From the NCBI RefSeq assembly GCF_001949145.1, contig NW_019091501.1:248001-312000 (forward strand): a DNA stretch of 64,000 nucleotides, in the 5' to 3' direction. This document shows, in pieces, positions 1-13,367 of this stretch. This DNA is from Acanthaster planci. Lineage: Eukaryota; Echinodermata; Asteroidea; Valvatida; Acanthasteridae. The position numbers and the translations under genes are program-made. The notes under the pieces were generated by a model. It searched no databases, was not told the DNA's origin, and saw only the letters and a program-made list of their open reading frames with translations. The first letter of the stretch is position 1. Every line of letters begins with the position of its first letter.

Positions 1-3000
1 TGGTGGTGTAGGGGGAGCCGCCGGAGCATCACGTGTATTAAGCGCGAGTTAATCCCTTCTCCGCTATCGCGGGCTACCAGATAGAGACCTTATCTTGCTT
101 GGCGCGCCTTTTGTCGATGAGCGAGGGGAGGACAGGGCGCGACCACGGCGTCGCTGTCACGGCCCGCGGCACCCCTCGCGTTGATGTAGCCACCTAGATT
201 GAAACCTTGAGTCAGTATTACTGGGCCAGAAGCCAGGTACGGGGAGAACCCTCTTTTCCGCGGACCATCACAAGTGGAAACAGTCCATTTATCGTCATTA
301 GCAAGTTATTACGAGTGAACAAGTTAAGGGGTTTAGGATTCATTACAGAGCTGTAATTAGTTTCAAGCCAATGACTCCTCAAGTGCACAGTTCGTGTATA
401 CCACAGGCCTTCATCAGCGCACAATTTCAAAAACGACAATTTAAGTGAGTTGACTGAAATTCTCTTGACAAAGGTATTTATTTTCATAGCAGGTTCAGGA
501 TTGCAGAACCTGCGATACATTGATCATTTTCTTCGTATCCTCACATTTTGATTGGGCAATGGATCCACGTGACACGTAATGTCCTTTGAGCTGATATGAT
601 ACAAAAAACACCACCATTGCCAACTCTGCCTTCATAAACGAAATAACCAAATATTATCTAAAATATTTGCATACTGCTTCGAGGATTTTCGAAACCATCA
701 GAGAAAAGGAAAGGAGGTTCCATCGACGTCGAGACAAAACTTCTACTTCGTTCTGATATTGTAATCCAATCTAAGTTGCAATTTCTGGCAAAGATTTATT
801 ATGCTGAATGCAAAATTTAAACAAATCGAATGTGCATGGGGTTCGCACATTCAAAAGTGGAAAAAGTTTTTTTAGAAACTGGTTGAAAACGTTGGAGAAG
901 CTTGCCTCAATTAATAATTGGTATTGAAATCACACGAACGTCCATCGTTTACCAACTCCATCATGATTAACAATAATTGCCTGGTTTGATTTTCAGAGTG
1001 ATGAAATGGAATTCATCTGGACAGGAAGAAAGCAGAATGACAAAGCATTATTCTAATCAGCAAAGAGGCATAATCATGCATAAAGCCATCCAATCAGTAG
1101 TGAGGGCCTGCAAAAGCTCAGCCCAAATGCGTGCAGGGGCTGGTTGACCTGGCTGAGAGGACCACCGATCCCCCGTTCACCGCCCTTAGAACGCTTGATC
1201 CCGGTGCCCGGAAAACCGGCACTACCCCTTGGATCGAGCAATTACCACCAGCGGCTTTGTGAGAAGCGCGGGCCAAGAGAACTAGCGTTGTGCACCTAGC
1301 AGCAGCGTGCGCAGCTGTTGCCATCTCTCTCGTCGCTAGGGGCTAAGCTAAGAGGGTGTTTCCGCCCAAGATGTACGCCCCACAAAAGACAAGGCAGGCT
1401 CTCTTTGTTACCCAACGATATTTAGTCATGTTTCCTGAACTATGTACTCCATATCAGCGCAAAAGGGGCAGAGTGAGGGGGAGTTAGCGCGCAGTTAAAC
1501 TTGGGCTTAATTGTGCTAACAGATGTAACCTCAAAGTAGCATTGAAGCACCCGATCCCCTGTTAGCCCCCTCATAAACTCCTCTTATTAAGCACTTTTTG
1601 AACATTGTTGGTACCTGGGGTGTCATTTCACTGCACAGGAATACTGTTGATGACCCACACGAAATTCAAGGTGCGACTTGAATAGGCAAGAGGCAAGTTT
1701 GACTATCATTTGCTTTTGGTAATTACTTAACGAGTGTAACATTGGTTATTGTAAGTTCATCTCTGTTTGAATCCTAATCAACAAGAAATGTTTTGATAGT
1801 CAAGGTGCATATGTAACCCTGAAGCATGACAGATTTAGCGTGATTCATTTAACGATGTTTAGTTGTTCATCAGCTTGCATCATCTTGCTTTCGCGGATAC
1901 AGCCGTAGAATGGGAGATTCAGGAACACTGCGATTATTGAATTATTACACTTACTTTCACACCCTTGGAATTTATATTTGTCAACAAAAGCCTGTTTTGC
2001 CCGATACAGGTTCCAAGGGTGTTTAATTTTTGACACTGCGCCGAGGATTGTGCAGTGGAAAAGCTGCGTGAGGCGTGCAGAAGCTATCCCATCGTTATAC
2101 CGTGCCCCCCCCCGCCGCTTGGCCCACCCCCGCCAACATGTTGCCAGTTTAATAACCAACAATATTTGCCGAATAAATGTGGTCAGTACACAAGCTCTCC
2201 ACCCTCGGAGCAGAACTGACAATAAAGGGGGCCAACATCAGCCGCACTGTTTACCGTCGCTATTGTCCTGCCTCAGAAAAATACCCTCCCTCCCAGGGCA
2301 GATCACTTCCTGCAGTACCCCTCATTCCTCGGTAGTGTGTTTCAACATGTGCAAGAATTCCCGGGTGATCCAATCAGCAGCGGCACTTAGTCAAACCGAG
2401 CCTGATGCTGGAGGGTTGCGGATCGACGGTGAGCGCAGCTACGCAAAGTTCATTGATAAATTGTGACGTCTGTGTCGGAGCGCGTCGACCAGGTCTCTAA
2501 TTATTACAACACACCCGTCGTATTGACACAGCTTTATCACTTACTCGCCGTTGGCAATTACCACTAATGAATGTGTACAAATCTGAGGGCACCCCCTCCC
2601 CCAGTTAATATTACAAGCGTGTCGGAAGGGGGAATGCCCGCACACTTGCATTCATTTATTTGTCCCTACATTTTGTATGTTTTTCTAACTTTCTAAATTG
2701 GAACGCTGAGAGCAGCAATTAGAAATGCATGTATTTGCATTTCCCGCCAAATTTTGACACCGATTTCAAACACTCGTTTGAAATACCACGACCATGAAAG
2801 TATCCCTCCTCAAGTAGACCTGTCGTAGGTCTAGTCCTTGTACTGGCCTACCGTCTGCTTATATCTCTTAGTACTTTCCAACATGATGTTATTGTGGCTG
2901 ACAAGCAAAGGGATTCTCATGATACTTGATAGGTAATTGGCTGTGTTGCATGACATATTTTAACGAACGGTATGACTTTTCTGCAAAGTCAGCAATGCGG

Positions 3001-5439
3001 AAGTTAGTCGGCCAGCGGAGGGGCGGTAGCTAGATTTCAATGTGGGCAAGCAGGAACCCTAATCGAGAAACCCAGATTATATCCGAGTCCTTATCGTTGA
3101 GAGTCACAGACGATCCGCTGATTCTCTGCACTGCAAAAAGCGGAGTCAAAAACACCGGATGTGTTCCATTTAGTAGTTTTCCCCTGCAACAGACGAAAGT
3201 GGGGGGTGATTTGCCAGCACGAATCAAATTTTGGAGGTCTCATTGATAGAAAGAAAAGCATTCGCTGAAAATTTAGTCCTTGAATAGTCTTTATTTCTAC
3301 TAATATTCAAGTTACAGTCACAAGTGACACTCAAAAATGAAAGTGTCGCATTCATACTGGTTCACACGTTTCCTTTCTATATTGGTAATTGGAGGGGCCG
3401 CTGTCACAAGGCTACAGGGCGCCCTCTTCGGTTTACGCGCGGAGCCATTACAAATCCACTCTCTTTCTCGAGTGAGTACTCAGTTTTATGAGCACACCGG
3501 CAAAAATGTACAATTTTAACACAGATCAAGAATGTTCCTTCATATTGCATCTTGGGTGATTTCTCACCTCATTTCCAAATCCTGACCATGCCAACGACGG
3601 CGGCAATTATATTTCGAAGGATCTACCCTTCAGGGTTGTATTAATTTTGAAGTCTGAAAATTAAAAAAGAGTCCTCTAACAACAGATGGACATGATCGGT
3701 GCAATGTACTTTTATTATTAAGAAGCCACATTTTGAAAGAAACCCTATGATCATTCTTCTTTATGGCTGTACAATAAAGGAGTGCAATAAATCAAATTCA
3801 GTAGCACCGAAGAGCATTAATCCTGTTGACAAACCTGCGGAGGTGGCAACTAATACAGTCCATCACTGGATTCAATGGAGACTGTGGACTTTTAACTCTG
3901 GTTAGTGTGTGTAATCGTTTCTTCTTACCCTTTTCCACCTTTTGTTGAAGGAGGGTTTTTTTTTCTTTTTTCGTCATTTTTTCCTCGGGAATGCGTAAGA
4001 GCGCACTTTGTTTTTATTTGTGCAAGTCCCTGTAATTGGTTCGTTGCGTGCCGACCGAGAATTCATTTTGTCGGACCTCGATCATTCTAGAAAGTGAGCT
4101 AATTGGCTGAACAATATGTTTGATTGGAGCGTTCACCGTCCAATCAGCGAATGAGGTGATGAGCCGAGTGTAGGGATGAGAATATATTGTGCGTTCAGTT
4201 GAAAATTCGTTCTGCAAATTGGGATTTACTGTTTTCATTTTGTATTCGTACGGCTATAAAAAATAGAATAAACCAAAAGAATGATTTCTTAAATGGCACA
4301 CAGCGGACACCGTATTTGGGCACAAAATGGTGTCGACGCTGAGAGCGACGTCAAAGGCGTCGCAAATTGCGATGGAACAGGGAGTAGGGAAGGGCCAAAC
4401 GCATGATATGGTGGTAAAATGAGAGTTATAGCCCCGAAGGGACACGCACAACTTTTGGCTGTTTCACACGAATTCCCAATTAATTTTAAGATATCGCTAT
4501 TTTATACACACGCCAGCTGTGCCGTGAAACAAAATCACGACGGGTCAGGTTGCCTCTCATGGCACGGTATATGTATCTGTTCTAGTCAAACAAGTGAAAG
4601 GAACAGAAAACCCTAATATTACGGCAAAGTAACACAGGCATCAGTAGACATACCCATGGATACGTGTATCTGGTAAATCATTCACTCCACAGTGGTAAAA
4701 CCTTGCATAATTTGCATTCGAGTGATCTTTTCCCATCATAACCCTCATTCTAACCAGATTTGGCATTTAGCTCTCCTCCCCAGGAGGATAGAACTGATTT
4801 TTTTTTTCAACTCCAGACAGATCTGGGTGGGTGAGGGTCAACAGGGCCAACGCCACACGGTTTTGAAGGGAAATTTCTGAATACAGCGGCACAGAGATGG
4901 CGGTTTCTTGGGGGGGTGCCAGTTAATTTACTGACTTGTAACTTGTTTGCCAACCTCGTGTCGTGTAAAATTTACAAAGTGCTTTGTGCAGTATTTTGTC
5001 CTCCATGGGAAATGCCGATAGCCAACATATATCGTTTATGTATTAATTAAGTTTTGATTCATTTGCCGACCGAAGCTACGTTTTACAGACGTGCCTTTCG
5101 CTTAACCCAGTTGGTTTCGGTTACAAAGTTTGCTACCAAACCCAAATTTGCCCAAGTTATGCTAATGGAAGCATTTTTTGGCGTTTTTAATAGCTTCGAA
5201 ACTGCCAATGAGATATTGCCAATAATAGGCAAAGACAGCGCCTGCGACGTGGCAAGCGAAGGTCTATACAGTGTTCTACCGAGCGATCTAGACAGATGCA
5301 TTTCAATATACTAAAACTAATGTGGTCTGCAATTAAAAGAAAGGTACAGGCCCCAGTGGGTACCGGTTTCTCTTGCTCCTCTCCACTGACAAAAATATTG
5401 ACTATGCCTGTAACAGGAGGAGGTGTGGGTAGAGACTCA
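1..5439. other. Gene-poor stretch, no supported gene
   Basis: The first 200 bases are GC-rich (many CpG) and could be the edge of a promoter or first exon lying to the left, but I see no convincing splice site or start. A second GC-rich island lies at about 1100-1340 and can form a local hairpin (GTGCCCGG / CCGGCAC near 1203-1225); it may be an old repeat or structured RNA relic, but I recognise no family. A 12-base inverted repeat (ACACCCTTGGAA at 1959-1970, complement at 2011-2022) is present. The remaining short open frames have no coding character. Confidence 0.5.
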
Positions 5440-5576
5440 CCTATAAGTCGTCTCCTTGCGAATCTTCTCCCCGTCCCAGTCACACGCGTCTCCTCGGTGA
5501 CCAACTTGGAGACTACGAGGCCGCCATCCGCGGCTCCGCTAGACGTTTTTATACGCCTTCCCCCGGCCCCCACGTG
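5440..5576 (-). promoter_or_regulatory. Orphan TATA promoter with non-coding first exon, minus strand
   Basis: Read on the minus strand, a CACGTG E-box (5571-5576) is followed by a GC-rich stretch and a TATAAAAA box (5546-5553). Initiation would fall near 5515-5522. The transcript would then run through a short GC-rich exon to a strong donor, TTATAG|GTGAGT, whose last exon base is 5441. A start codon in YY1-like context within the exon is stopped after four codons, so the exon is probably 5' UTR. The downstream gene would lie to the left (below 5440), but I could not trace its coding exons. The order and spacing of the elements are what support the call. Confidence 0.42.
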
Positions 5577-5599
5577 CCAGTGACCCAGGCCAAACACCA

Positions 5600-8500
5600 G
5601 TGACCGTGTCAAACCAATCGGGGCCTAGTAATAGCCGAGAGCCCAGCCCTCCGTTCTGTCAGGAGAGGGGGAGAGGACACAATAACAGTGGGAGGGGAGA
5701 ATAATTGATGTGTCTCAATGGTCAATATTGGTGCACGATATGAAGTTAAAGGGGAAAACGTCCTGTTTGGACTGGAAGCGCGTGTCGGGTGTTGTATAGA
5801 GACCTGATGACTACTCAGTGACGTGTCCAACGGGGGAGCAAACTTCCAGGGAGCAAGTCGCAATTCCCTTTTTTAAGTAACTTAAAGCACCAACACTTTA
5901 AGGCCGATGAAAACACTTCCATATTTTGGGAAGGATTCTTTTACAAATAACTAAAAATAAATAAATTAAATTTAGAAAAATAAAAAAGAGATTATTTCAG
6001 AACAATCCCCCTTTGCGCTCTGGACAAAAAACTGGATATGCCACTGTGGTGCACGTTTGCTTTGAAGGTATACCGTAAATCGTGAATGCTGACTTTAAAA
6101 TTATATTTATATCAAACTTAATAACTTGACGGACAATTTCTTTTTCTATAGATACATAGTAACCGACACTTATAAGGCGTTACAACTGGTGTCAGACAGC
6201 ATATAAGGGTTTATTGCAACTGATCAGGATTACTTCCTTCTCTCGGTGAACGGAATACTGCCTATAAGCCGTCGACTGAAAACCGTATTTATGCTCGAGA
6301 AGGGCTTCGCCATCACGATGGGTACAGTTTGCATATTGTTGTTCTTTTTTCTTTCTCCTTTTTACCATTTCAGTTTTTGTCATATCAAATTTGTCGATGT
6401 TACCGGTATACAATTTAGTTTCTTTTGGAGAGAACACATAGTCCTCTTGTGGCCACATCATACACGAAAGTTTGTCCTGGATTGCTAGTATACACGCTTT
6501 GTGCCTTCAAAAATCAGCCGAACTTGGAACTGAGAGCTCGACAATTTTTACCCTCGTACGCCACATAAGGTGCTTCCACATTTATTTCAACTACCTGTGC
6601 ACCCTTTTCCCAACGTTTCTGATTTTAAATTAAAACACTAAAAGAGTTACAACAAATGTTTAAATACCCATAATTTTCAAAGTCCATGCACGTCTGGAAT
6701 GTATAAAGGCAAAATTTGATATAACGTCTTAAACTACATTATTTTCCTTTCAATATAAGGGGAAAATAACGAATTTTTCTTTTACGTTAATTCATCAATC
6801 GCAAAGAGCAAATTGAGAAAAGGCGATTAATGGAACAAGGTGATTTGTCAAACTTGATTGTCCGCGCTGTCGGTGAGACCAAAGTATTTTAACCTCCTTC
6901 CCCCGCGACTGATCCTGTCGCCATGGACGAAAGAGGATAATAGTCCCCTTGATGAGGAGATGCAGCGCTCCGTTGTCCCTTAGGATAGAGGGCTTAAAAA
7001 TCGGACACCCGTAGCCGCGACCTCGGGTTCGATTCCCGTCTATATCCACAGAAGTAAACTACATATGAAAAGTAAACATTTGCAAAAGCATCAGTTCGGA
7101 GGCGCATTACGTTTCGACACGGATTCTCTCTCAAAAGCCTTTGAAACAAAAGTAAAAGACTCAAGAAGATTCCGTACTCCTCGGATCGACATTTCAGGAC
7201 CTGTGCACCACCAAAGAGTAGAAGGAGCCGATGGAGGTGACCACATTTGGTGCCCAAAAGATGACCGGCCCTCCGAATAAACCAACAGTGCAGTGGTCTA
7301 GTCCCTAACGGAACTGAGTTGCTACCTGAGTTGCTATCGCGGTGGCGTGGGCGGCTGTCGCGCGCGCTGTTTGTAAAAGGTGCGTGAGTCGAATGCGTGT
7401 CAACTGAAGCGTCTGGTTTCGCGGGTGTGTGCACAGAATGAACCAACCTTATCACAATAATTACTTGGTAACCAGATAGTATGGAAGGTTCTTTAAGCAA
7501 ACAAGTAATGAGATACCGTGCAAAATAATGAATCCAATTACGGGCGATGACTCAATTACTTATGACTCTTTTTGTAGAGTTGGGTCACGTGCTCAAAGCA
7601 GCTTAAGCGCAAGGCAGAGGGCACTGATGCTTACTGGAAGCATCCTCCCATTTGTGCCCCTCCTCCCCAAAATTCCCAAAGCCCCAACCACTGAGCTCTG
7701 GCTACGCCTTACATATTCACTACCACTTTATAAATAGCTAGATCAGGGTTCTAACCCTATCCAAAAGAACGGGCATTTTATGCTTTCTTATACTCCAATG
7801 AATCTGTAACTGAAACCTGACGATGGAAATTATTTTGTGGAAACATTTGAATCAGTGTTTGTTTTTTCTCTTTTTTGTTGAAAGAAAGGACTAAGACAGT
7901 CAAACTTGCTCACTGTCTTGGAATAATAAACCAATTTATTTCGTACTGATTTTTTTCCTGGTCGTATCCTTATTAAAACTTAAAATGCTGAATGACGGAA
8001 GGTAATTGGTTGACCTGAGGCAAAGGAGATCAAAACAAGATTCACTTAGGTAATTGGCGCCTTGTGCAGTTTACTTTTAACCAGTTTAAGTCAATAACTC
8101 ATTCTACGTGACGGAGCAAAGTCTACGGATTCTTCTCCCCATCAAAGAATTATTAAACTTGTGAAATTCGGGCACTAAATTCTGGACGGCGAGTTTTCTT
8201 TCCCAAACAGCAATTTGAGCGACGAATGCGAAACTAGTATGTTGATGCCACTAAAATTGCAACTGACCTAGAGGATTCATTCGGAAATATGGGCATTCTT
8301 GAAATTCTCAACAAAACGGCAAAAATGCTTTTCTGTTGAGATTTCTTGTCATTTTTTGTGAGTGTTTCAATCAAATAAGCAGTGCAGTAATTCTGTGCCG
8401 GTGACTGAGGGATACTGGACGACACCACATGAAACAAAGCTGTTCATTGTGTACATCGTACCTATACTTAGTTCCTAAAACCTTTAACCTGACATTAAAA

Positions 8501-8980
8501 CGACGCGTGTAAATGCTTTTGTACCATTTCTCTTTTTTCAGTACTACTGAATACATTTCGTTGCTGAGAAGTTCGAAAAACACCTGGAAATTCACCTTTT
8601 TTTCTTCATCACGGGGAAAAGTGTGATGATCCAATAGACCACCTCCCTGGTCGTGGGGTATAATGTACCCCGATTCCCCTGGATTTACGCCAATGAAAAT
8701 AATGTAGGCCTAGGCCTAAAAGTCATCCAATAAATATATAATTTTAAAGCAGCCTTCAAATGCTTAAATAGAATACCAGCTAATTAATGAAACTAAATTT
8801 GAGGTAACAGAATAATTCACACAGCCTTCCAAACGCTAGATAAAGCCATCTGCCTTGAAAATGGGGTCCAAAAGATTCCCACGAGCTTTGCCTAATTCAG
8901 TCACGCACACGTCCCATCCATGTCACGCACAGGAAGAAAGCGCCCTCAACGTTAGTGTACGCGACAAACTATACTTTTCT
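5600..8980. other. Non-coding stretch
   Basis: AT-rich spacer apart from a GC-richer patch at 6890-7400 that holds a tRNA-like relic. A small perfect hairpin, GGGGTA-TAATG-TACCCC, lies near 8657-8673. I see no exon with coherent splice sites. Confidence 0.45.
6955..7050 (+). repeat. tRNA-derived SINE-like relic
   Basis: The T-arm of a tRNA is well preserved (CGGG-TTCGATT-CCCG near 7023-7037), including the B-box GGTTCGATTCC, followed by TATATCC, which could pair with an upstream GGATAGA (6983-6989) with one mismatch. That fold is only 65 nt long and has no recognisable A-box or D-arm, so it is not a working tRNA. A truncated tRNA-derived SINE or tRNA pseudogene is the best reading. Confidence 0.35.
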
Positions 8981-8984
8981 CTGA

Positions 8985-9095
8985 TTGGTCAACGTTACGT
9001 TATATTATCCCGGCGCCATGTTGAATCGCTGGACGTAACATTCAGGACATTACGCCGTTGGGAATTACTGCATCTCGGGTTCCTCCATTAAAGCA
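8985..9095 (+). promoter_or_regulatory. Possible promoter and first exon, plus strand
   Basis: An ATTGGT (reverse CCAAT) box at about 8983-8988 is followed by a GC-rich segment with a YY1-like GGCGCCATGTTG motif (about 9013-9024) and then a consensus donor, TCTCG|GTGAGT, around 9102. This arrangement resembles a TATA-less promoter with a short first exon. No downstream exon could be linked to it. A chance combination remains possible. Confidence 0.22.
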
Positions 9096-10300
9096 TACTC
9101 TCGGTGAGTAGACACAGGCCCTACGTGTACAGCCTTCTTGCGTATAAAAGCGTTCCATGCAATGTCCACACGGCTGTGGCCGCCTATAACGATAAAATTT
9201 TGTTGTCGTTTACAATGCATTCAACAGAGGGCGTCAGCAGGGTTTGTTATGCGTTGCAGCTGCTGTGCACCGGCCCCGTGAACGATATTAGTTACTGGCC
9301 AAACTGTCCTGCTGTTCCGAATCGCATACGAAACCAAGTAGGCTCTGCTTGTTTCCCACGTAATGACAGCTACAGACAAGTTCAGGAGGGCTGCTCAGTA
9401 CTTTCGAATTTCTGGTCACAGCTTTGCATGCAAAGACAATTTCAATACATAGGCGTACATGTACGTGTACGCGCACAATGCAGGACTCGGCAGCGTGCCC
9501 ATGGACTCGGGATTCAAACTAACGTAAAACCTTTTAAAGTCGAACTGAAAAATTGTTCAGTTGACGCGTACTCATTCTTCAGTACACGTCACATCACTTC
9601 TGGCCAGTATCCTCAGAACGTGGTATTCTCTACACATTTCGACAGACAGCTGACATGGACTAATTGTTCAATCTTTCTACAGTATTAACAATACAGTGTT
9701 ATGATTTATACACCTAAAATAATTGTATGAAAACTAAACAACGAGCATTCTTTTTCTGCGGAGCACATTTGACTTCAACTACACGTTATAATAAAGAACA
9801 TGTATCTCTTTTCTTTGTTGCGCGTCTTTCGATAGAGGGCGCTAAACAAGTTGAATACGGGCCCGGATCATGTGCGTGTCGCAGCTTCTCCGGGGGGCCT
9901 GTGTACGCGCACTACGTGAAATGGGTAGTGTACAAAGTTTGAGTAAGATGTTCCCTATATATTACATGCAACTCAAATTATTGCAGTTATTCAGATTATT
10001 GCAATTACAGTGTCCTTTCCCCCACCCTTTGTGCATCCCTAAGGAAAAATGAGTGGAGATGCATGTATTTTCTCACTGTGTGCCCTGTTCAGAAAAGCAG
10101 GCTAGAGTCCCCTCCAGGAACTGGGAAATTACTGCATAACCCGGACTTCTTTCTTTATTAGTTCAGATATAATTCACCTGTGCTCAACACACAAATTACG
10201 AGGCCATTTCTGTCATCAAAATCGATAGAAAAATTATTCCGGTCATAATTCCTCAAATGTGTTGTCAGGGTGTTGAACAGCCACGTATACTTGTATGTTG

Positions 10301-10385
10301 TACAGTCAACTCTCGATGTTACGAAATCCGCGGGGCCTAGTGGAAATGTTTGTTGTATCCGAAATTCTTTGAAGGTGGAACGCAG
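10301..10385 (+). mobile_element. Left end of a pogo/Tigger-like (Tc1-mariner) MITE
   Basis: A TA dinucleotide is followed by CAGTCAACTCTCGATGTTAC, then a GCGGGG tract and a TTTGTTGTATCC segment. This order (CAGT...CTCGATNTNACGAA, GCGGGG, TTGTTNTATCCGAAATT) is the usual terminal sequence of pogo/Tigger-class elements in animals. I could not find the opposite terminus nearby, so only a fragment is called. Family assignment rests on remembered consensus and not on a database match. Confidence 0.45.
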
Positions 10386-12157
10386 TGCAATGGCTTCGGG
10401 GAATTGTATATGCATAGGTCCAATGCCATGTACAGTATACAAGTACATTTACATGAACTGTAGGCCTACATGTACACACGTGAATGTGGTTGATGTTAAT
10501 GGTATCAGAAAGATCTCTCTGTTATGATTAGTCAAATATATCGTGATTTGTTCAGAATAATAAACTTCACTGTCATATGAAAACATATTTCACATACATG
10601 TGAGATAAAAAGCAAATAAAAGCATCGATCCCGGGAATTAATTTGAAGATATTTCGATCACCATGGATGAGGACGAAGCTAACTTAACAAGCATGTACAT
10701 GTAGACCTGGTACCTGCAAGAATGGGAAGACTCATCAATTGAAGCCCCAATCCATGTAAGTAGTCTTTCCAACACAAATTGTGTCATGGAGAGGCATGTT
10801 TATTTAATTTTTCATCTGATCTTCGACTCTAGCTGCATGACAAGGATTGATCGCTAGTCTGAGTTCACTCGCCCACCGCGGCGCGCCGCCCGCGCGCGAG
10901 GTGGTCGCTGTGTTGAAAAGCCACATGTACTGTATATTGTACAAAAATATATCTGTAAAAGTCATAAGATCAGACCAATATAGCCTAACTGCCTCATTTC
11001 ACATTTTTGACAAGACGACTTAAAATCATATCTTATATGTACTTAACTTCGAGTTTGCTTTCTTAACTTTTATCATGTCAAGTTTCCACCTATTTTATTC
11101 CGGATGGCTGCCGTGCGTTATGTATTATTTACGTACACTTCCCCGAGCAACCCATACCGGTATGCATGTGGAAATTTCAGACACAAATCATTTTATTCCT
11201 TTACACATAATTCATATATCTATTAGTAAATGAAATCTGATTTGATAGTGCGCGTACTAAATGAAGCATAAAACTGACTGCTCCTTGCCTTGTGTAAAAC
11301 GAGTGCCGTTTTTTCTATAGGTCTACTTATTCGTCAGTTTTTGTGTCATTTTCCTCACGTGCAGACGATGAAATACATTTCTGATTTGAGTAGTACCCGT
11401 CACGAGGACACATTTTTGGCGGATGCCTGTTTACAATATCGTGAATTTTTCTCGAACCATTTTGTGTATTGTGTGCGACAGCAGCGTGCCGGAAATTGAG
11501 GGCATGGGGGGGGTACTTGCCCGACTGTGGAAATTTGAAAAGAAGGAGGCGGGGAACTGATGCTGACACCATACAGCACTATAGATGGCGATGTTCATAC
11601 AGATGTACATCTGTAATTAGGAATTACATTGCCGCAGAATCTTACATCAGAACAGCATGTATACCGTGATTTTTATTATTCTCCCTGTTTGAGTACTATT
11701 GAATATAAATTTTGTTGTTGGGAAGTTCGAAAAATTATTCACACTTCTTTTAGTGTTTATATTAATGCGATCATCACCATATTCATTAGCAAAACTGTGA
11801 TATCAACACCAATGGGAGACAAATCTGTCAGGATGACTTCTCCCCGAGTGTGCGGTCCAGCACATTTATCTCAGTTCGCTTAAAACGGTTATCAAACATA
11901 CTTGTATAATCTTGCCTATAAATTTCCTTTTTTTTTTAATTTTTGTAGTGCTATAAGCAAGTTTAGGTGGATATGTGCGCTTTATTAGAATTCATTATTG
12001 TTATCATTGAACTCCAGCATTTGCATCGTAATTTGAATCCAAGGCACCGGTAGCTCATTCTCCGAAAGAAATAGCAACGAAAAACGAACGAAAAATGTAG
12101 TAAGAGGACATGCCGGAATATTCATACATAAGAACATGGAATTGCTAACCGTACGTA

Positions 12158-12480
12158 ATGAAGTTGATATAGCATTCCTCAATTTCATAGCCTATGAAAT
12201 GGGTTGGTTTTAGTCCAGAAGTTATCGCTGCAATGGCACGCGTAGTAATGAATCCAAGGCGCAAGAGAAAGAGACTACTTGTACATGTATCAACATATCC
12301 AGCACTGAGTGTGGACTGCATAGCACTCTGATGAAGTTGATATAGCATTCCTCAATGTCATGGAGTCCTCAGTTCGGTTTTAATCCGATAGGTTGCGATG
12401 ACACATGTATAATAATGACTCCAAGGTGCACGAGGAAGAAGAGGAGACTATGTGTCCAGCATTGAGTGTTGATTGCACGA
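12158..12480. repeat. Imperfect tandem duplication, about 173-bp unit
   Basis: Unit 1 (12158-12330) and unit 2 (12331 to about 12480) both begin with ATGAAGTTGATATAGCATTC. Both then carry a GGTTTTA-TCC segment, an AATGA-TCCAAGGNGCA segment and end with CAGCA(C/T)TGAGTGT followed by GATTGCA/GGACTGCA. The copies have diverged by substitutions and small indels. No coding potential is evident. Confidence 0.7.
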
Positions 12481-12612
12481 ATAGCAAAATCCGTGCACAA
12501 ATGGAGCAAAGGTGATGTGCACTCAGGCGAAGGGCAGAGAGCAGAAGACTCCGGACTCCATGTTAGTGCCGCAATGGGAAATATTTAAGTCAGAGAATAG
12601 AACTTGGGACTG

Positions 12613-13070
12613 TTGGGCGTATTCGAAACCCCATTCTCATAGGACTCACGAACAGTGTTCTTGTGTCGTCGATTACGAACGCTGAAGTGCGAAAGGATTG
12701 CAGCTGTGCTGTGGGTCAAAATAGCAGTCACCATTTTGACACCAAATGAAAAGGTGGCATGACATTAACCAGCCTCTTACATTAAATAAAACCCCCAAAT
12801 AATGTATCCATATCAGATGGTCAAGGTAAATTCTCTCCGATAGCCATGAGTATTTGCCCTGGGTTTCATTTTCCTTATTGTGAGTGTTTTCTATCTTACG
12901 TAACAAAACAAACTTCCAGTTAAATGACGGTGTGTGGCATATATCGCTATCTTTGTTCTTGATGTTCTCCATTCACTCCCCACAAAATGGGGAGTGAGAA
13001 TCTTGTTCGCGAACATTGTTCCGTTCTCGTGTTCGTCTAACACGAGAACGGGGTTTCGAATATGCCCGTA
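12613..13070. mobile_element. MITE-like element with terminal inverted repeats
   Basis: The left end (TTGGGCGTATTCGAAACCCC, then ATTCTCA and GAACAGTGTTCTTG) is matched in inverted orientation by the right end (13039-13070, GGGGTTTCGAATATGCCC, with a GAACAATGTTCGCGAAC stretch inside). The right end also folds locally as a perfect 13-bp hairpin (13021-13033 with 13039-13051, loop CGTCT). The length of about 458 bp and lack of an intact ORF fit a non-autonomous DNA transposon. I could not identify a target-site duplication. Confidence 0.55.
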
Positions 13071-13274
13071 GATTCGTGCAACTTAATGGCCTCGGCTTCG
13101 CCTCGCCCATAATTTCTTGCACGCCGGAATCAACAGTCGTCGTTCATTCTCTATATGACATAAAATAACTGTCAATGAACATTTCAGGCGATGGAATTAA
13201 GTCAGTCATTGAAAATTCACAACTTAATTAAGCCAATTATGTCTTTCATACTGGGGTGGTGGGCGCCGAAACCT

Positions 13275-13367
13275 GTTTGAAACGTCGTGCTTTTGCCGTG
13301 TCGAATACATAAAATCAAGTTGAATTGTAACATGTATTCGACACGGCATAAGCACAACGTTTGAAAC
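13275..13367. repeat. 36-bp inverted repeat (small palindromic element)
   Basis: The left arm at 13275-13310 (GTTTGAAACGTCGTGCTTTT...) and right arm at 13332-13367 are complementary with two or three mismatches, separated by 21 bases. It would extrude as a long hairpin. It may be a short palindromic MITE. It sits about 550 bp upstream of the start codon at 13918. Confidence 0.65.

Noticed and set aside
1978-2466. 162-codon open frame, plus strand
   Set aside because: No hydrophobic pattern, domain or splice signals; crosses a C-rich run and an inverted repeat. Probably chance.
5187-5612. 141-codon minus-strand open frame over the orphan promoter
   Set aside because: It overlaps the TATA box and donor; the promoter reading explains the region better.
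6983-7047. Functional tRNA gene
   Set aside because: The fold is only 65 nt and lacks an A-box and D-arm; only the T-arm is intact.
6994-7500. 168-codon minus-strand open frame
   Set aside because: RESNPRSRLRVSDF and RHRDSNSGS pieces are typical antisense readings of tRNA-like SINE sequence, not a protein.
9104-9688. 194-codon open frame after a donor-like site
   Set aside because: It starts within presumed intron sequence and has no recognisable domain or consistent composition.
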